DNA of 23,257 bases from DRGT01 sp022567895 (lineage in GTDB: Archaea > Thermoproteota > Nitrososphaeria > Nitrososphaerales > Nitrosopumilaceae). The position numbers and the translations under genes were made by a program. The notes under the pieces are model-generated. The model searched no databases, was not told where the DNA came from, and saw only the letters and a program-made list of their open reading frames with translations. The stretch is from contig JADFGC010000012.1 in the NCBI GenBank assembly GCA_022567895.1, positions 1 to 23,257 on the forward strand. The letters run 5' to 3'. Of the stretch, positions 7,057-13,897 are shown in pieces. Positions within the stretch are counted from its first letter, which is position 1. Every line of letters starts with the position of its first letter.

Positions 7057-7601
7057 TGAATGGACTAAAAGAATGGGCCACTGTTGTAAAGGCTTTAGAG
7101 AATGGTAACCAAACAGTCATTTTAAGAAAGGGTGGAATTTTAGAAACAGACTCAGGATTTAAAATTGAAGCGAAAAAATTTCTTTTATTTCCAACTTTTG
7201 AACATCAAGATTTCAAAAACATAAAGCCAGATTATCAAAAATATTTAGAAGAAGTGAAGAACGAACAACCAGAAAATAGTTCTAACATCATTACATCTTA
7301 TGCCGAAGTTTTAGACGAAGTAGATATTTCATCTGATGAAAAAATTAACGCATTATCTGATTTTCATATTTGGAGTGAATCCTATATTAAAGAAAGAAGA
7401 AACTGGATGCCTGAAAAACCGTTAAAGGCTATTTTTCTTCGAGTTTTCAAAATCCCTAAACATAAAATTCCAATAAAATCAGAATATCAAGGTTGCAAAT
7501 CTTGGATAAACATAAATGAAGAAATTCCAGCAGGGACACCAGTTTTGAGCGATGAACAAATCAATTCAAAATTAGAAAAATTTAGGAGTGTTGTAAATTA
7601 A
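7056..7601 (+). CDS. DUF1802 family protein
   Basis: The 181-residue protein matches the uncharacterised DUF1802 family. The opening LKEWATVVKALENGNQTVIL, then RKGGILE and FLLFPTFEHQ, are the family's recognisable blocks. No catalytic motif or membrane segment is evident. The C-terminal part (KAIFLRVFKIPKHKIPI) looks like a mixed alpha/beta domain. The frame is open upstream, but the family begins at LKEW. I therefore choose GTG 7056, whose first base is the last base of the HemQ-like gene's TAG stop (TAGTG). The one-base overlap implies coupled translation and a functional link to the HemQ-like protein. Function is unknown. Confidence 0.75.
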   Translation: MNGLKEWATVVKALENGNQTVILRKGGILETDSGFKIEAKKFLLFPTFEHQDFKNIKPDYQKYLEEVKNEQPENSSNIITSYAEVLDEVDISSDEKINALSDFHIWSESYIKERRNWMPEKPLKAIFLRVFKIPKHKIPIKSEYQGCKSWININEEIPAGTPVLSDEQINSKLEKFRSVVN

Positions 7602-8590
7602 AATACAAAACTTTAGGCAAAAGTGGAATCAAAGTTTCTGAAATAGGATTTGGTGCTTGGTCAATCGCACTTGCTTGGTGGGGAAAAAAGATTGAAGAAG
7701 ATGAAGCAATAAGGATGTTAAAAAAGGCCTATGATGTTGGAATTAACTTGTTTGAAACAGCTGATATGTACGGGAAAGGAAAAAGTGAGAAGCTAATTGG
7801 GGAAGTATTCAAAGGGATGCGTGATGAAATTGTTCTTTCAACAAAATATGGTTATGATTTTTCAAATGTAGGACAAATTGGTCATAATGAATTACCGCAG
7901 TATTTTGATCCCGAATTTACAAATAACGCATTAAAAAATAGTTTAGAAAGATTACAAACTGATCATGTTGATGTTTATGGATTACACAATCCGAAACTGC
8001 GCCACATTCACGATGATGTGATTTTTCAAACTTTTGATAAATTAATTGAACAAGGAAAAATCAAAGCCTGCCAAATAGCTCTTGGTCCTGCCATTGGGTG
8101 GACACAGGAGGGAATGGATGCAATGAACCGTGACAATATTAGTGCAGTTCAAACGGTTTACAACATTTTAGAGCAGACTCCTGGAAATGAACTATTAGAT
8201 AATGCTGTCAAAAAGAATGTTGGAATTCTTGTTCGTGTTCCTGACGCATCTGGAATTCTTACTGGTAAAGTAGATGAAAATACAAAGATTGATGAAAAAG
8301 ATCATCGCTCTGTCAGAAAAGGTGAATGGATACGTGCAGCAATTAAAAAAGTAGAACAGCTACGTCCAATAGCTGAAAGAAATGATTTGACTATTACAGA
8401 ACTTGCAATAAAATTCATTTTATCAAAACAAGGAATTGCATCAGTGTTTCCAACGGTAATTAGTGAAGAAGAAATTGAGCAGTTTGCTTCAATGTCAGAT
8501 GGAAATTACATCAATTCTTCAGACATGAAAGAAATTGATGATTTGTATAATACTTGGCCGCCTTATGAGCTAAAAGCAACTGTACAATAG
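7598..8590 (+). CDS. Aldo/keto reductase, start codon not canonical
   Basis: This TIM-barrel oxidoreductase of about 330 residues probably reduces aldehydes or ketones with NAD(P)H. The tetrad is D56, Y58 (ETADMYG), K83 (STKYG) and H130 (YGLHNP), counted from 7598. Recognisable AKR sequence begins at 7601 with KYKTLGKSGIKVSEIGFGAW, which is the first barrel strand. No ATG, GTG or TTG occurs in this frame between the in-frame TAG at 7583 and ATG 7715. Starting at 7715 would delete beta-1 and the GFGAW loop. The position where Met is expected is TTA 7598, inside the stop region of the preceding gene. Either initiation is non-canonical, a frameshift from the DUF1802 gene is used, or the N-terminus has a mutation or assembly error. 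The rest looks intact. Confidence 0.8.
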   Translation, partial: LKYKTLGKSGIKVSEIGFGAWSIALAWWGKKIEEDEAIRMLKKAYDVGINLFETADMYGKGKSEKLIGEVFKGMRDEIVLSTKYGYDFSNVGQIGHNELPQYFDPEFTNNALKNSLERLQTDHVDVYGLHNPKLRHIHDDVIFQTFDKLIEQGKIKACQIALGPAIGWTQEGMDAMNRDNISAVQTVYNILEQTPGNELLDNAVKKNVGILVRVPDASGILTGKVDENTKIDEKDHRSVRKGEWIRAAIKKVEQLRPIAERNDLTITELAIKFILSKQGIASVFPTVISEEEIEQFASMSDGNYINSSDMKEIDDLYNTWPPYELKATVQ

Positions 8591-8599
8591 TTGTTTTGA

Positions 8600-8938
8600 A
8601 TGCAAGAACCAATGGATTCTAAAAAAACAGTTGAAATCATAGAGAGGTTAAAGCTAGCAAAAATTGGGAAATATGATAAATGGGAATCATTAATCAAGAA
8701 AATTCAGAATAATGTCAATCTAAGTGCTGATGATATAGCATATTTTACTAATTTTACTAGAATTTACAAAGACGGTCAAATTTCTCACAAAACCAAGATG
8801 TATCACACAAAACTTTCAGAAAATGACACAAAGCCACCTTGCAAGGAGTGTGGAAATGATTCACTATACTATTGTAACATGAATGATGCTTACTTTTGCC
8901 CTACACATGTAGTAGGGCATGATGATAACGAACTGTAA
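8600..8938 (+). CDS. Small protein with C-terminal zinc cluster, function unknown
   Basis: The 112-residue protein is not recognised. Residues 1-75 are mostly helical and Lys-rich. The C-terminus holds C81-x2-C84, C92, C100, H103 and H107, a spacing that suggests one or two bound zinc ions and resembles short zinc-ribbon or B-box-like folds. ATG 8600 gives MQEPMD; ATG 8612 is an alternative. It follows the aldo/keto reductase by 9 nt and is probably co-transcribed. Its stop codon is one base away from the convergent ahbAB stop. A perfect hairpin lies within its last codons (8897-8919). Confidence 0.65.
   Translation: MQEPMDSKKTVEIIERLKLAKIGKYDKWESLIKKIQNNVNLSADDIAYFTNFTRIYKDGQISHKTKMYHTKLSENDTKPPCKECGNDSLYYCNMNDAYFCPTHVVGHDDNEL
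8897..8919 (+). repeat. Perfect inverted repeat before a convergent stop-codon pair
   Basis: TGCCCTAC and GTAGGGCA form an 8-bp stem with a 7-nt loop inside the 3' end of the zinc-cluster gene, 16 nt before its stop codon. It could fold in RNA from either strand and might mark 3' ends where there is no intergenic space. There is no strong T-tract, so a terminator role is uncertain. Confidence 0.35.
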
Positions 8939-8939
8939 T

Positions 8940-9953
8940 TTAGGCTGGAATTGTTTCTTCTAAACTAAAGTTTTGTTCTACAAAATATTCTACTCGTGTC
9001 TTTTTGAACTCTTTTGCACTAAACAAAATCTTGTATTCATCTACATTGATTTGGTTTTGAATTTCTTTTGCCATGTCAGAAGCCTCCTCTTGACTTTTAC
9101 AGTGAATCATAGAGAAAACGTTGTAAGGCCAATCTGGATAAACAGGTCTTTGATAGCAGTGACTTACTTGTGGGAATGCTCCTAATTTTTCTCCAACCTC
9201 AATAATTCTTTGTTCAGGAACCTTCCAAACTATCATTCCATTTGCTACAAAACCAACATCTCTATGTCTTAGGATGGCAGCATATCTTCGCATTACGCCG
9301 ATTTCTTCGTAGTGTTTTAGTTTTTCAAAAATTTGATCTTCTGACATTCCAAGCTTTTGTGCTGCTTTCAAAAATGGTTTATCAGTAATTGCTAGATCTT
9401 TTTGTAACTCTCTGATGAATTCTTTGTCTTCTTCAGTAGGAACAAACTTGACATCAAGAATTTTTTTCTTTTCTTCACTAGGTTTTACTTCTTGTTTTTT
9501 ATCCTCAACCATTTCAAGTTTAACGCCAATTTTGAATAGTTTAATTGTTGGAAGCATTCTAATTTTTAAAATTCCTGGAAGTTTTTTGAACTTGTCAACT
9601 TCGGTTTTTAAATCGGTTCCTGGCGGAGTGGCCAAAGTAAACCAAAGATTAAACTGATGTTCTCGCTCATAATTATGACTTACCCCAGGATGACGATTAA
9701 TTTGACTTGCTATGTACTCTAGTTTGTCTGGTTCAATTTCCATTGCTACAAGAGAACTTTTGTAACCTAATTTTCTAGTATCAAAAATTGCACTAAGCTG
9801 CCTTAAGATCCCAGTTTTCTTTAGATTTTTGAGTCTTTCTTTTACCGCTTCTGTGGAAATATCAAATTTTTTTGCAATTTCATGGAATGGTTGAGATACT
9901 AGTGGAAATGTCCATTGAATTTCATTTAGAATTTGTTTATCTAGATCATCCAT
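8940..9953 (-). CDS. ahbAB: Fused siroheme decarboxylase AhbA-AhbB
   Basis: The 337-residue protein consists of two tandem Lrp/AsnC-like halves joined by a charged linker (about 148-176). The first half has a helix-turn-helix (about 20-50) and PGVSHNYER with FNLWFTLATP. The second has its own helix-turn-helix (about 190-222) and PQVSHCYQRP then DWPYNVFSMIH. The SHxY...R and YN/FN...W motifs are those of AhbA/AhbB, the two subunits of siroheme decarboxylase. That enzyme converts siroheme to 12,18-didecarboxysiroheme in the alternative heme pathway. In Desulfovibrio and many archaea the subunits are separate genes, so this is a fusion. Divergent sirC supports the assignment. An Lrp-type regulator is the alternative, and the earlier annotation of such proteins as AsnC regulators is probably wrong here. 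Confidence 0.85.
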   Translation of the reverse strand: MDDLDKQILNEIQWTFPLVSQPFHEIAKKFDISTEAVKERLKNLKKTGILRQLSAIFDTRKLGYKSSLVAMEIEPDKLEYIASQINRHPGVSHNYEREHQFNLWFTLATPPGTDLKTEVDKFKKLPGILKIRMLPTIKLFKIGVKLEMVEDKKQEVKPSEEKKKILDVKFVPTEEDKEFIRELQKDLAITDKPFLKAAQKLGMSEDQIFEKLKHYEEIGVMRRYAAILRHRDVGFVANGMIVWKVPEQRIIEVGEKLGAFPQVSHCYQRPVYPDWPYNVFSMIHCKSQEEASDMAKEIQNQINVDEYKILFSAKEFKKTRVEYFVEQNFSLEETIPA

Positions 9954-9963
9954 GAGAATGCAC

Positions 9964-9996
9964 TTTCTAAACTCATAATTAAACGTAATTTAGAAA
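9964..9996. promoter_or_regulatory. Inverted repeat in the ahbAB-sirC divergent promoter region
   Basis: Perfect 8-bp arms TTTCTAAA (9964-9971) and TTTAGAAA (9989-9996) flank a 17-bp spacer. The spacer contains the TATA-like GTTTAATTA of ahbAB on the minus strand at 9976-9984, centred about 27 nt from its ATG. The arms are placed as an operator would be. Which regulator would bind is unknown. Confidence 0.35.
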
Positions 9997-10015
9997 ATCA
10001 AAATTCTGCTAATAA

Positions 10016-10024
10016 TTATAAATA
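10016..10024 (+). promoter_or_regulatory. TATA box of the sirC-hemA operon
   Basis: TTATAAATA is centred 26 nt upstream of ATG 10046, which favours that ATG, rather than ATG 10034, as a leaderless start of sirC. Confidence 0.55.
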
Positions 10025-10033
10025 GAAAATCGA

Positions 10034-10699
10034 ATGTTCAGAATCATGATTGTAGACCTTGACCTAAAAGGTGGACTGGTTATTGTTGTAGGAGGCGGAG
10101 CAGAAGCTTTGAAAAAAATTAATGCATTATTAACACAAAACTGTGAAATCCTTGTTCTGAGTGATAAGGTTAATACACAAATCAAAAATTTTGTTTCAAA
10201 AAAGAAAATTGAATATAAAAAAATTAAACTAAATAACGCGAATGTTCTTTCAAACTATAAGCCATTTCTTGTAATGGCTACAACAGATGATAGAAAGCTT
10301 AATCGTAAAATTGTAGATTATGCAAAAAAAATGGGCTGTATGGCTTATGCCTCCGATGATCCTGACGTAAGTGACTTTGCCCATCCATCAGTAATCAATA
10401 TTGAAGATACAGTTCAAATTGCAATATCTACAGGGGGACGAAGTCCTGCCATGGCTCGTAAAATAAAATTACAAGCTGAAAAAGTTTTCAAAAAAATTGT
10501 AAACAAAGATGACATTTACCAGATTAAACTTCAAGGGATTGCAAGAAAAGTTGCAAAGAGTAAAATTTCAACTCCGAAAGAACGAAAAAAATTCCTGTAC
10601 ACTATTTTGAATGATAAACGTATTAAACAGTTAATAAAAGACGACGAACCTAAAAAAGCACAAAAGCGGGCGATGTTAATGCTGGAGGAATGGAAATGA
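10034..10699 (+). CDS. sirC: Precorrin-2 dehydrogenase (SirC/Met8 N-terminal type)
   Basis: The protein (221 residues from ATG 10034, 217 from ATG 10046) oxidises precorrin-2 to sirohydrochlorin with NAD+ and may also insert iron. The N-terminus has DLDLKGGLVIVVGGGAEALKK, a Rossmann motif with the GGGxEAxxK form of this family. MATTDD follows at 81-86, the DDPDVSDFAHPS block holds the probable catalytic Asp (108/109), and STGGRSPAMARKIK is the substrate-domain signature. The TATA spacing favours MIVDLDLKG as the true N-terminus. hemA follows with overlapping ends. The product feeds the neighbouring siroheme decarboxylase. Confidence 0.9.
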   Translation: MFRIMIVDLDLKGGLVIVVGGGAEALKKINALLTQNCEILVLSDKVNTQIKNFVSKKKIEYKKIKLNNANVLSNYKPFLVMATTDDRKLNRKIVDYAKKMGCMAYASDDPDVSDFAHPSVINIEDTVQIAISTGGRSPAMARKIKLQAEKVFKKIVNKDDIYQIKLQGIARKVAKSKISTPKERKKFLYTILNDKRIKQLIKDDEPKKAQKRAMLMLEEWK

Positions 10700-11952
10700 C
10701 TCGAAAAATTGTTAATGCCAAAGTAACTTTTCGTAATTCGCCAATTCATGTTTTAGAAAGATTTACTTTTCGCGATTTAGAAAGTGCATATTCAGAGTTT
10801 AAAGAACATTCAGGATTAGAAGAATGTGTTATTGTTCAGACTTGTAATAGAGTAGAACTATTTGGGACTGGAAAAGAATGCAATGTTGAAAAAATCAAAA
10901 AAACATGGGCTTCTCTTACAGGTTTAGAAGAAAATGCATTCAAGGAAAATCTAGAACTAAGTGAAAATAAAGAAGTCTTTCATCACTTGTTGAAATTAAC
11001 TTCAGGTCTTGACTCTATGGTAATTGGTGAAGAGCAAATACTTGGACAGGTAAAAGATTCCATCACAGCTGCAAGAGAAAGAAAAGCCTCAGGCCAACAT
11101 CTCAACACCTTGTTTGACAAAGCGATACATGTAGGTACTAGAATTAGAAACTCTACAGGAATCAGTAAAGGGGGAGTTTCTCTTGGCTCTATGGCAGTAA
11201 AACTTGCTGAAGAAAATATCGATGATTTAAAATCAAAAGAAATTTTGTTAATTGGAGCTGGTGAAGTTTCAACACTTGTTGCAAAATCACTTGGACGTAG
11301 AGGCTATCCATTTTTTGTAACAAGTAGAACTATTGAAAGATCTAAAGCATTTTCTGAAACAATGGGAGGATCTCCTGTAAAATTTGAAGAGGTATTATCT
11401 TCATTTCATAAATATGATGTAATTTTTGTTGCGACAACTGCTCCATACTTTCTAGTAACTCATGAAAGAATACTCAATGCAATAAAAGAGAAAAAGAAGG
11501 GCATGATGATTTTAGATTTGTCAAATCCTAGGACAGTAGATGAAAAGGTAGCCACCGTAAGTGGAATAAAATTAATGAATATTGATCAGATTGCAGAGAT
11601 GGTTGATAAGAATATGAGAAGTAGAATAGGCAAGGTTAAAACCGTTGAGAATATAATTAGCGAAGAATTACCTGTTTTAGAAGCCGCTATGAACAGATTA
11701 GATGCAGAACCGATAGTAAAAGATGTTTTCAAAAATATTGACTCTCTAAGAGTAAAAGAATTGAAAAAAGCATTGCAAATGCTAGATGAAAAAGATGAGA
11801 ATAAAATCAAGATTATTGAGGAACTAACAAAGGCGGTTGTTGAAAGTATAGTTTCACAACCAATGAACAACCTTAGAAAAGCATCAGAGGAAGGCAACCC
11901 AGAGATTTTAGATGCTGCAAGTAAGATTTTTGATTACAAGAAAAAAGAGTAG
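10696..11952 (+). CDS. hemA: Glutamyl-tRNA reductase
   Basis: The protein (418 residues from ATG 10696, 420 from ATG 10690) reduces glutamyl-tRNA(Glu) to glutamate-1-semialdehyde, the first committed step of C5 tetrapyrrole synthesis. The catalytic Cys sits in VQTCNRVELFGTG, residue 50 counting from ATG 10696, the classical position. SGLDSMVIGEEQILGQVK is the substrate-recognition block, ILLIGAGEVSTLVAKSL the NADPH Rossmann motif, and a long helical dimerisation tail begins around 310. ATG 10696 overlaps the sirC TGA as ATGA and has GGAGGA (10684-10689) upstream, so it is preferred. hemL is not in the window. Confidence 0.95.
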   Translation: MTRKIVNAKVTFRNSPIHVLERFTFRDLESAYSEFKEHSGLEECVIVQTCNRVELFGTGKECNVEKIKKTWASLTGLEENAFKENLELSENKEVFHHLLKLTSGLDSMVIGEEQILGQVKDSITAARERKASGQHLNTLFDKAIHVGTRIRNSTGISKGGVSLGSMAVKLAEENIDDLKSKEILLIGAGEVSTLVAKSLGRRGYPFFVTSRTIERSKAFSETMGGSPVKFEEVLSSFHKYDVIFVATTAPYFLVTHERILNAIKEKKKGMMILDLSNPRTVDEKVATVSGIKLMNIDQIAEMVDKNMRSRIGKVKTVENIISEELPVLEAAMNRLDAEPIVKDVFKNIDSLRVKELKKALQMLDEKDENKIKIIEELTKAVVESIVSQPMNNLRKASEEGNPEILDAASKIFDYKKKE

Positions 11953-11957
11953 ACTAG

Positions 11958-11967
11958 GATTATATTT
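11958..11967 (+). promoter_or_regulatory. TATA box of hemB
   Basis: GATTATATTT is centred about 25 nt upstream of ATG 11988, in the 35-bp gap after hemA. It suggests that hemB can be transcribed from its own leaderless promoter as well as from upstream. Confidence 0.45.
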
Positions 11968-11987
11968 ACTGAAAAAGAATTTTTGCC

Positions 11988-12971
11988 ATGTCATTTCCTT
12001 CAAGACGCCTTCGTAGACTCAGAAATAATGAAAAAATTCGTGAATTAATGCAAGAGACTAGACTTAGTCCTAAAGATTTCATTTGTCCGGTCTTTGTTCA
12101 AGAAGATTTGAAAACAAGAGTCAAAATTGATTCTATGCCAGAAATTGAAAGACTTCCATTAGATGATGTTGTTGATGAGGTTGGGACAATTTCTGATTTG
12201 AAAATTCCCGCAGTAATGGTTTTTGGATTGCCAGCAAAAAAAAACGATGAAGGAACAGCAGCCTTTGATGAAAATGGAATTGTTCAGCAAGCAATTTCTC
12301 AAATCAAAAAAAATTATGGTGATAATATGGTGATTATGGCAGATGTATGTCTTTGTCAATACACCACTGCAGGACATTGTGGGCTGGTAAAGAATGACAA
12401 AATTGATAATGATTCTAGCATTGAAACATTAACGAAAATTGCCGTAAGTCAAGCAAAAGCTGGCGTTGATGTTGTATCACCATCTGCAATGATGGATGGT
12501 CAGGTTGCGACAATAAGACATGGATTAGATAATGCAGGGTTTACAGATGTTGCGATAATGTCTCACTCTGCAAAACATCGCTCAGCATTCTATTCACCAT
12601 TTAGAGATGCAGCAGATTGTGCACCAAAATTTGGTGACAGAAAAAGCTATCAAGTTCCATACACTAATGCTAGTGAAGCAATGAGAGAGGTTGAAGCTGA
12701 CATTAAAGAAGGAGTAGACATTGTTATGATAAAACCTGCTTTAGCTTATCTTGATCTTATTGCAGAAACACGAAGGCGCTTTAATGTTCCAGTGTCTGCC
12801 TATAGTGTATCTGGGGAATATGCATTAGTGAAAGCAGCTGCAAATCAGGGATGGATTAATGAAAAGGATGTTGTAACTGAAATTCTTTATGCGATAAAAA
12901 GAGCAGGTGCTGACATGATGGTAACATATTTTGCAAAAAATGCTGCTAAAATGCTTCAAGAGAATTCATGA
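11988..12971 (+). CDS. hemB: Porphobilinogen synthase (delta-aminolevulinic acid dehydratase)
   Basis: The 327-residue cytoplasmic enzyme condenses two 5-aminolevulinate molecules to porphobilinogen. The metal site reads MADVCLCQYTTAGHCG with C121, C123 and C131, the zinc-dependent type. The two Schiff-base lysines are K196 (MSHSAKHRSAFYSPFRDA) and K249 (VMIKPALAYLD). The N-terminal arm has RRLRR and the usual FICPVFVQE. Length is normal. It follows hemA by 35 nt and overlaps the next gene by 4 nt (ATGA). Confidence 0.96.
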   Translation: MSFPSRRLRRLRNNEKIRELMQETRLSPKDFICPVFVQEDLKTRVKIDSMPEIERLPLDDVVDEVGTISDLKIPAVMVFGLPAKKNDEGTAAFDENGIVQQAISQIKKNYGDNMVIMADVCLCQYTTAGHCGLVKNDKIDNDSSIETLTKIAVSQAKAGVDVVSPSAMMDGQVATIRHGLDNAGFTDVAIMSHSAKHRSAFYSPFRDAADCAPKFGDRKSYQVPYTNASEAMREVEADIKEGVDIVMIKPALAYLDLIAETRRRFNVPVSAYSVSGEYALVKAAANQGWINEKDVVTEILYAIKRAGADMMVTYFAKNAAKMLQENS

Positions 12972-13279
12972 GAGACGACCAGAGATTTGAGATTCAGCGT
13001 GCCTTTGATTTACTTCCTCATGTTGTAGGCTGTAGCTGGGCAACAATTTGGTTTAGATTTAATGGAATAAAGCATCCTAAACGGGATGAGTTTCGAGAAA
13101 AGGTTGTCGAGTATTTTGAAATGCTAGATCCTGTTTTTGAATCGTATTTTGGAGATGAGAAACTTGATGACATCAACAAGTACATCAAATTGAGAAGAAA
13201 AGAAGAAATTGCAAAAATCACTAATGGTCTAAACATAGAAGTTGAGAAAAGATACGACCGTTATGTTGATTATGGTTAA
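12968..13279 (+). CDS. Unknown small protein coupled to hemB
   Basis: This 103-residue soluble protein matches no family I recognise. It is rich in aromatic and charged residues, with an N-terminal LLPHVVGCSWATIWFRFNG segment and a helical C-terminal half (DDINKYIKLRRKEEIAKI). There is a single Cys and no metal motif or signal peptide. Its ATG overlaps the hemB TGA, so translation is coupled, which hints at a link to tetrapyrrole synthesis. Its TAA stop overlaps the stop of the convergent HD gene within the self-complementary bases TTAA. The reading frame is likely real because of the tight coupling. Confidence 0.7.
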   Translation: MRDDQRFEIQRAFDLLPHVVGCSWATIWFRFNGIKHPKRDEFREKVVEYFEMLDPVFESYFGDEKLDDINKYIKLRRKEEIAKITNGLNIEVEKRYDRYVDYG

Positions 13280-13896
13280 ATTTCGTGTTTGAGCTCAGAA
13301 AGAAAATTCTTCAAGACTTTTGTACGTTTTTTAGCCTCAATTTTTGCAGATTTTGTGTTCATTAACTTCTCAAGCTTTAACAATTTTCGATAAAAATGGT
13401 CAACAGTCCATTTTTGATCATCTGGTTTTCTTTTAGAGCAAAACGGGTCTGATGTATTATAAAATGGCCGATCATTAGAACCAGAAACTGCAAACGCTCT
13501 TGCTATACCAATTGCACCAATTGCATCAAGTCTATCAGCATCCTGTAAAATTTTTCCTTCCATGGTTTTAGCAGTTTTATTTTTTGAAAAACTATGATCA
13601 CGAATTGCATCTGTGATTATTTTTATTTCTGAATTTGAAAAACTATATTTTGATAAGATTTTTCTAGCCATAATCGCGCTTTTAATAGAAGAGTTTTTTG
13701 ATCTTTGATCTGATTTTGGGTAGTTTACCATATCATGTAATAATGCAGCAGAAAGAATGAGTTTTGTATTTGCCTTTTCTTTTCTTGCTAGTTTTTCAGC
13801 ATTTTTGTAAACTCGCATTATATGATCAAAATCATGAGCTGGATTATTTGAAATTTTTTTTCTTACCTCTTTTTGCAGTTGGTCTATCACTTTCAT
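13276..13896 (-). CDS. HD-domain phosphohydrolase (YedJ-like)
   Basis: The 206-residue protein is a metal-dependent HD-superfamily hydrolase. The ligands are H25 (DFDHIMRVY), H54-D55 (ALLHDMVNY), H101 (AIRDHSF) and D119 (ILQDADRLDAIGAIGIARAF), the pattern of the E. coli YedJ group. Substrates are probably phosphomonoesters or nucleotides, but cannot be fixed from sequence. The C-terminal 60 residues are Lys-rich helices. It follows the membrane-protein gene by one base and is presumably in its transcript. Its end overlaps the convergent gene by 4 nt. Confidence 0.85.
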   Translation of the reverse strand: MKVIDQLQKEVRKKISNNPAHDFDHIMRVYKNAEKLARKEKANTKLILSAALLHDMVNYPKSDQRSKNSSIKSAIMARKILSKYSFSNSEIKIITDAIRDHSFSKNKTAKTMEGKILQDADRLDAIGAIGIARAFAVSGSNDRPFYNTSDPFCSKRKPDDQKWTVDHFYRKLLKLEKLMNTKSAKIEAKKRTKVLKNFLSELKHEI

Positions 13897-13897
13897 A

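Noticed and set aside
7575..7601. Programmed -1 frameshift site joining the DUF1802 and aldo/keto reductase genes
   Set aside because: The relative frame is right, but no classic X-XXY-YYZ slippery heptamer is in phase, so it stays only as one option in the start-codon finding.
8940..9953. Annotation as a plain Lrp/AsnC transcription regulator
   Set aside because: The two-half structure, the SHNYER/SHCYQRP motifs and the adjacent precorrin-2 dehydrogenase fit siroheme decarboxylase better.
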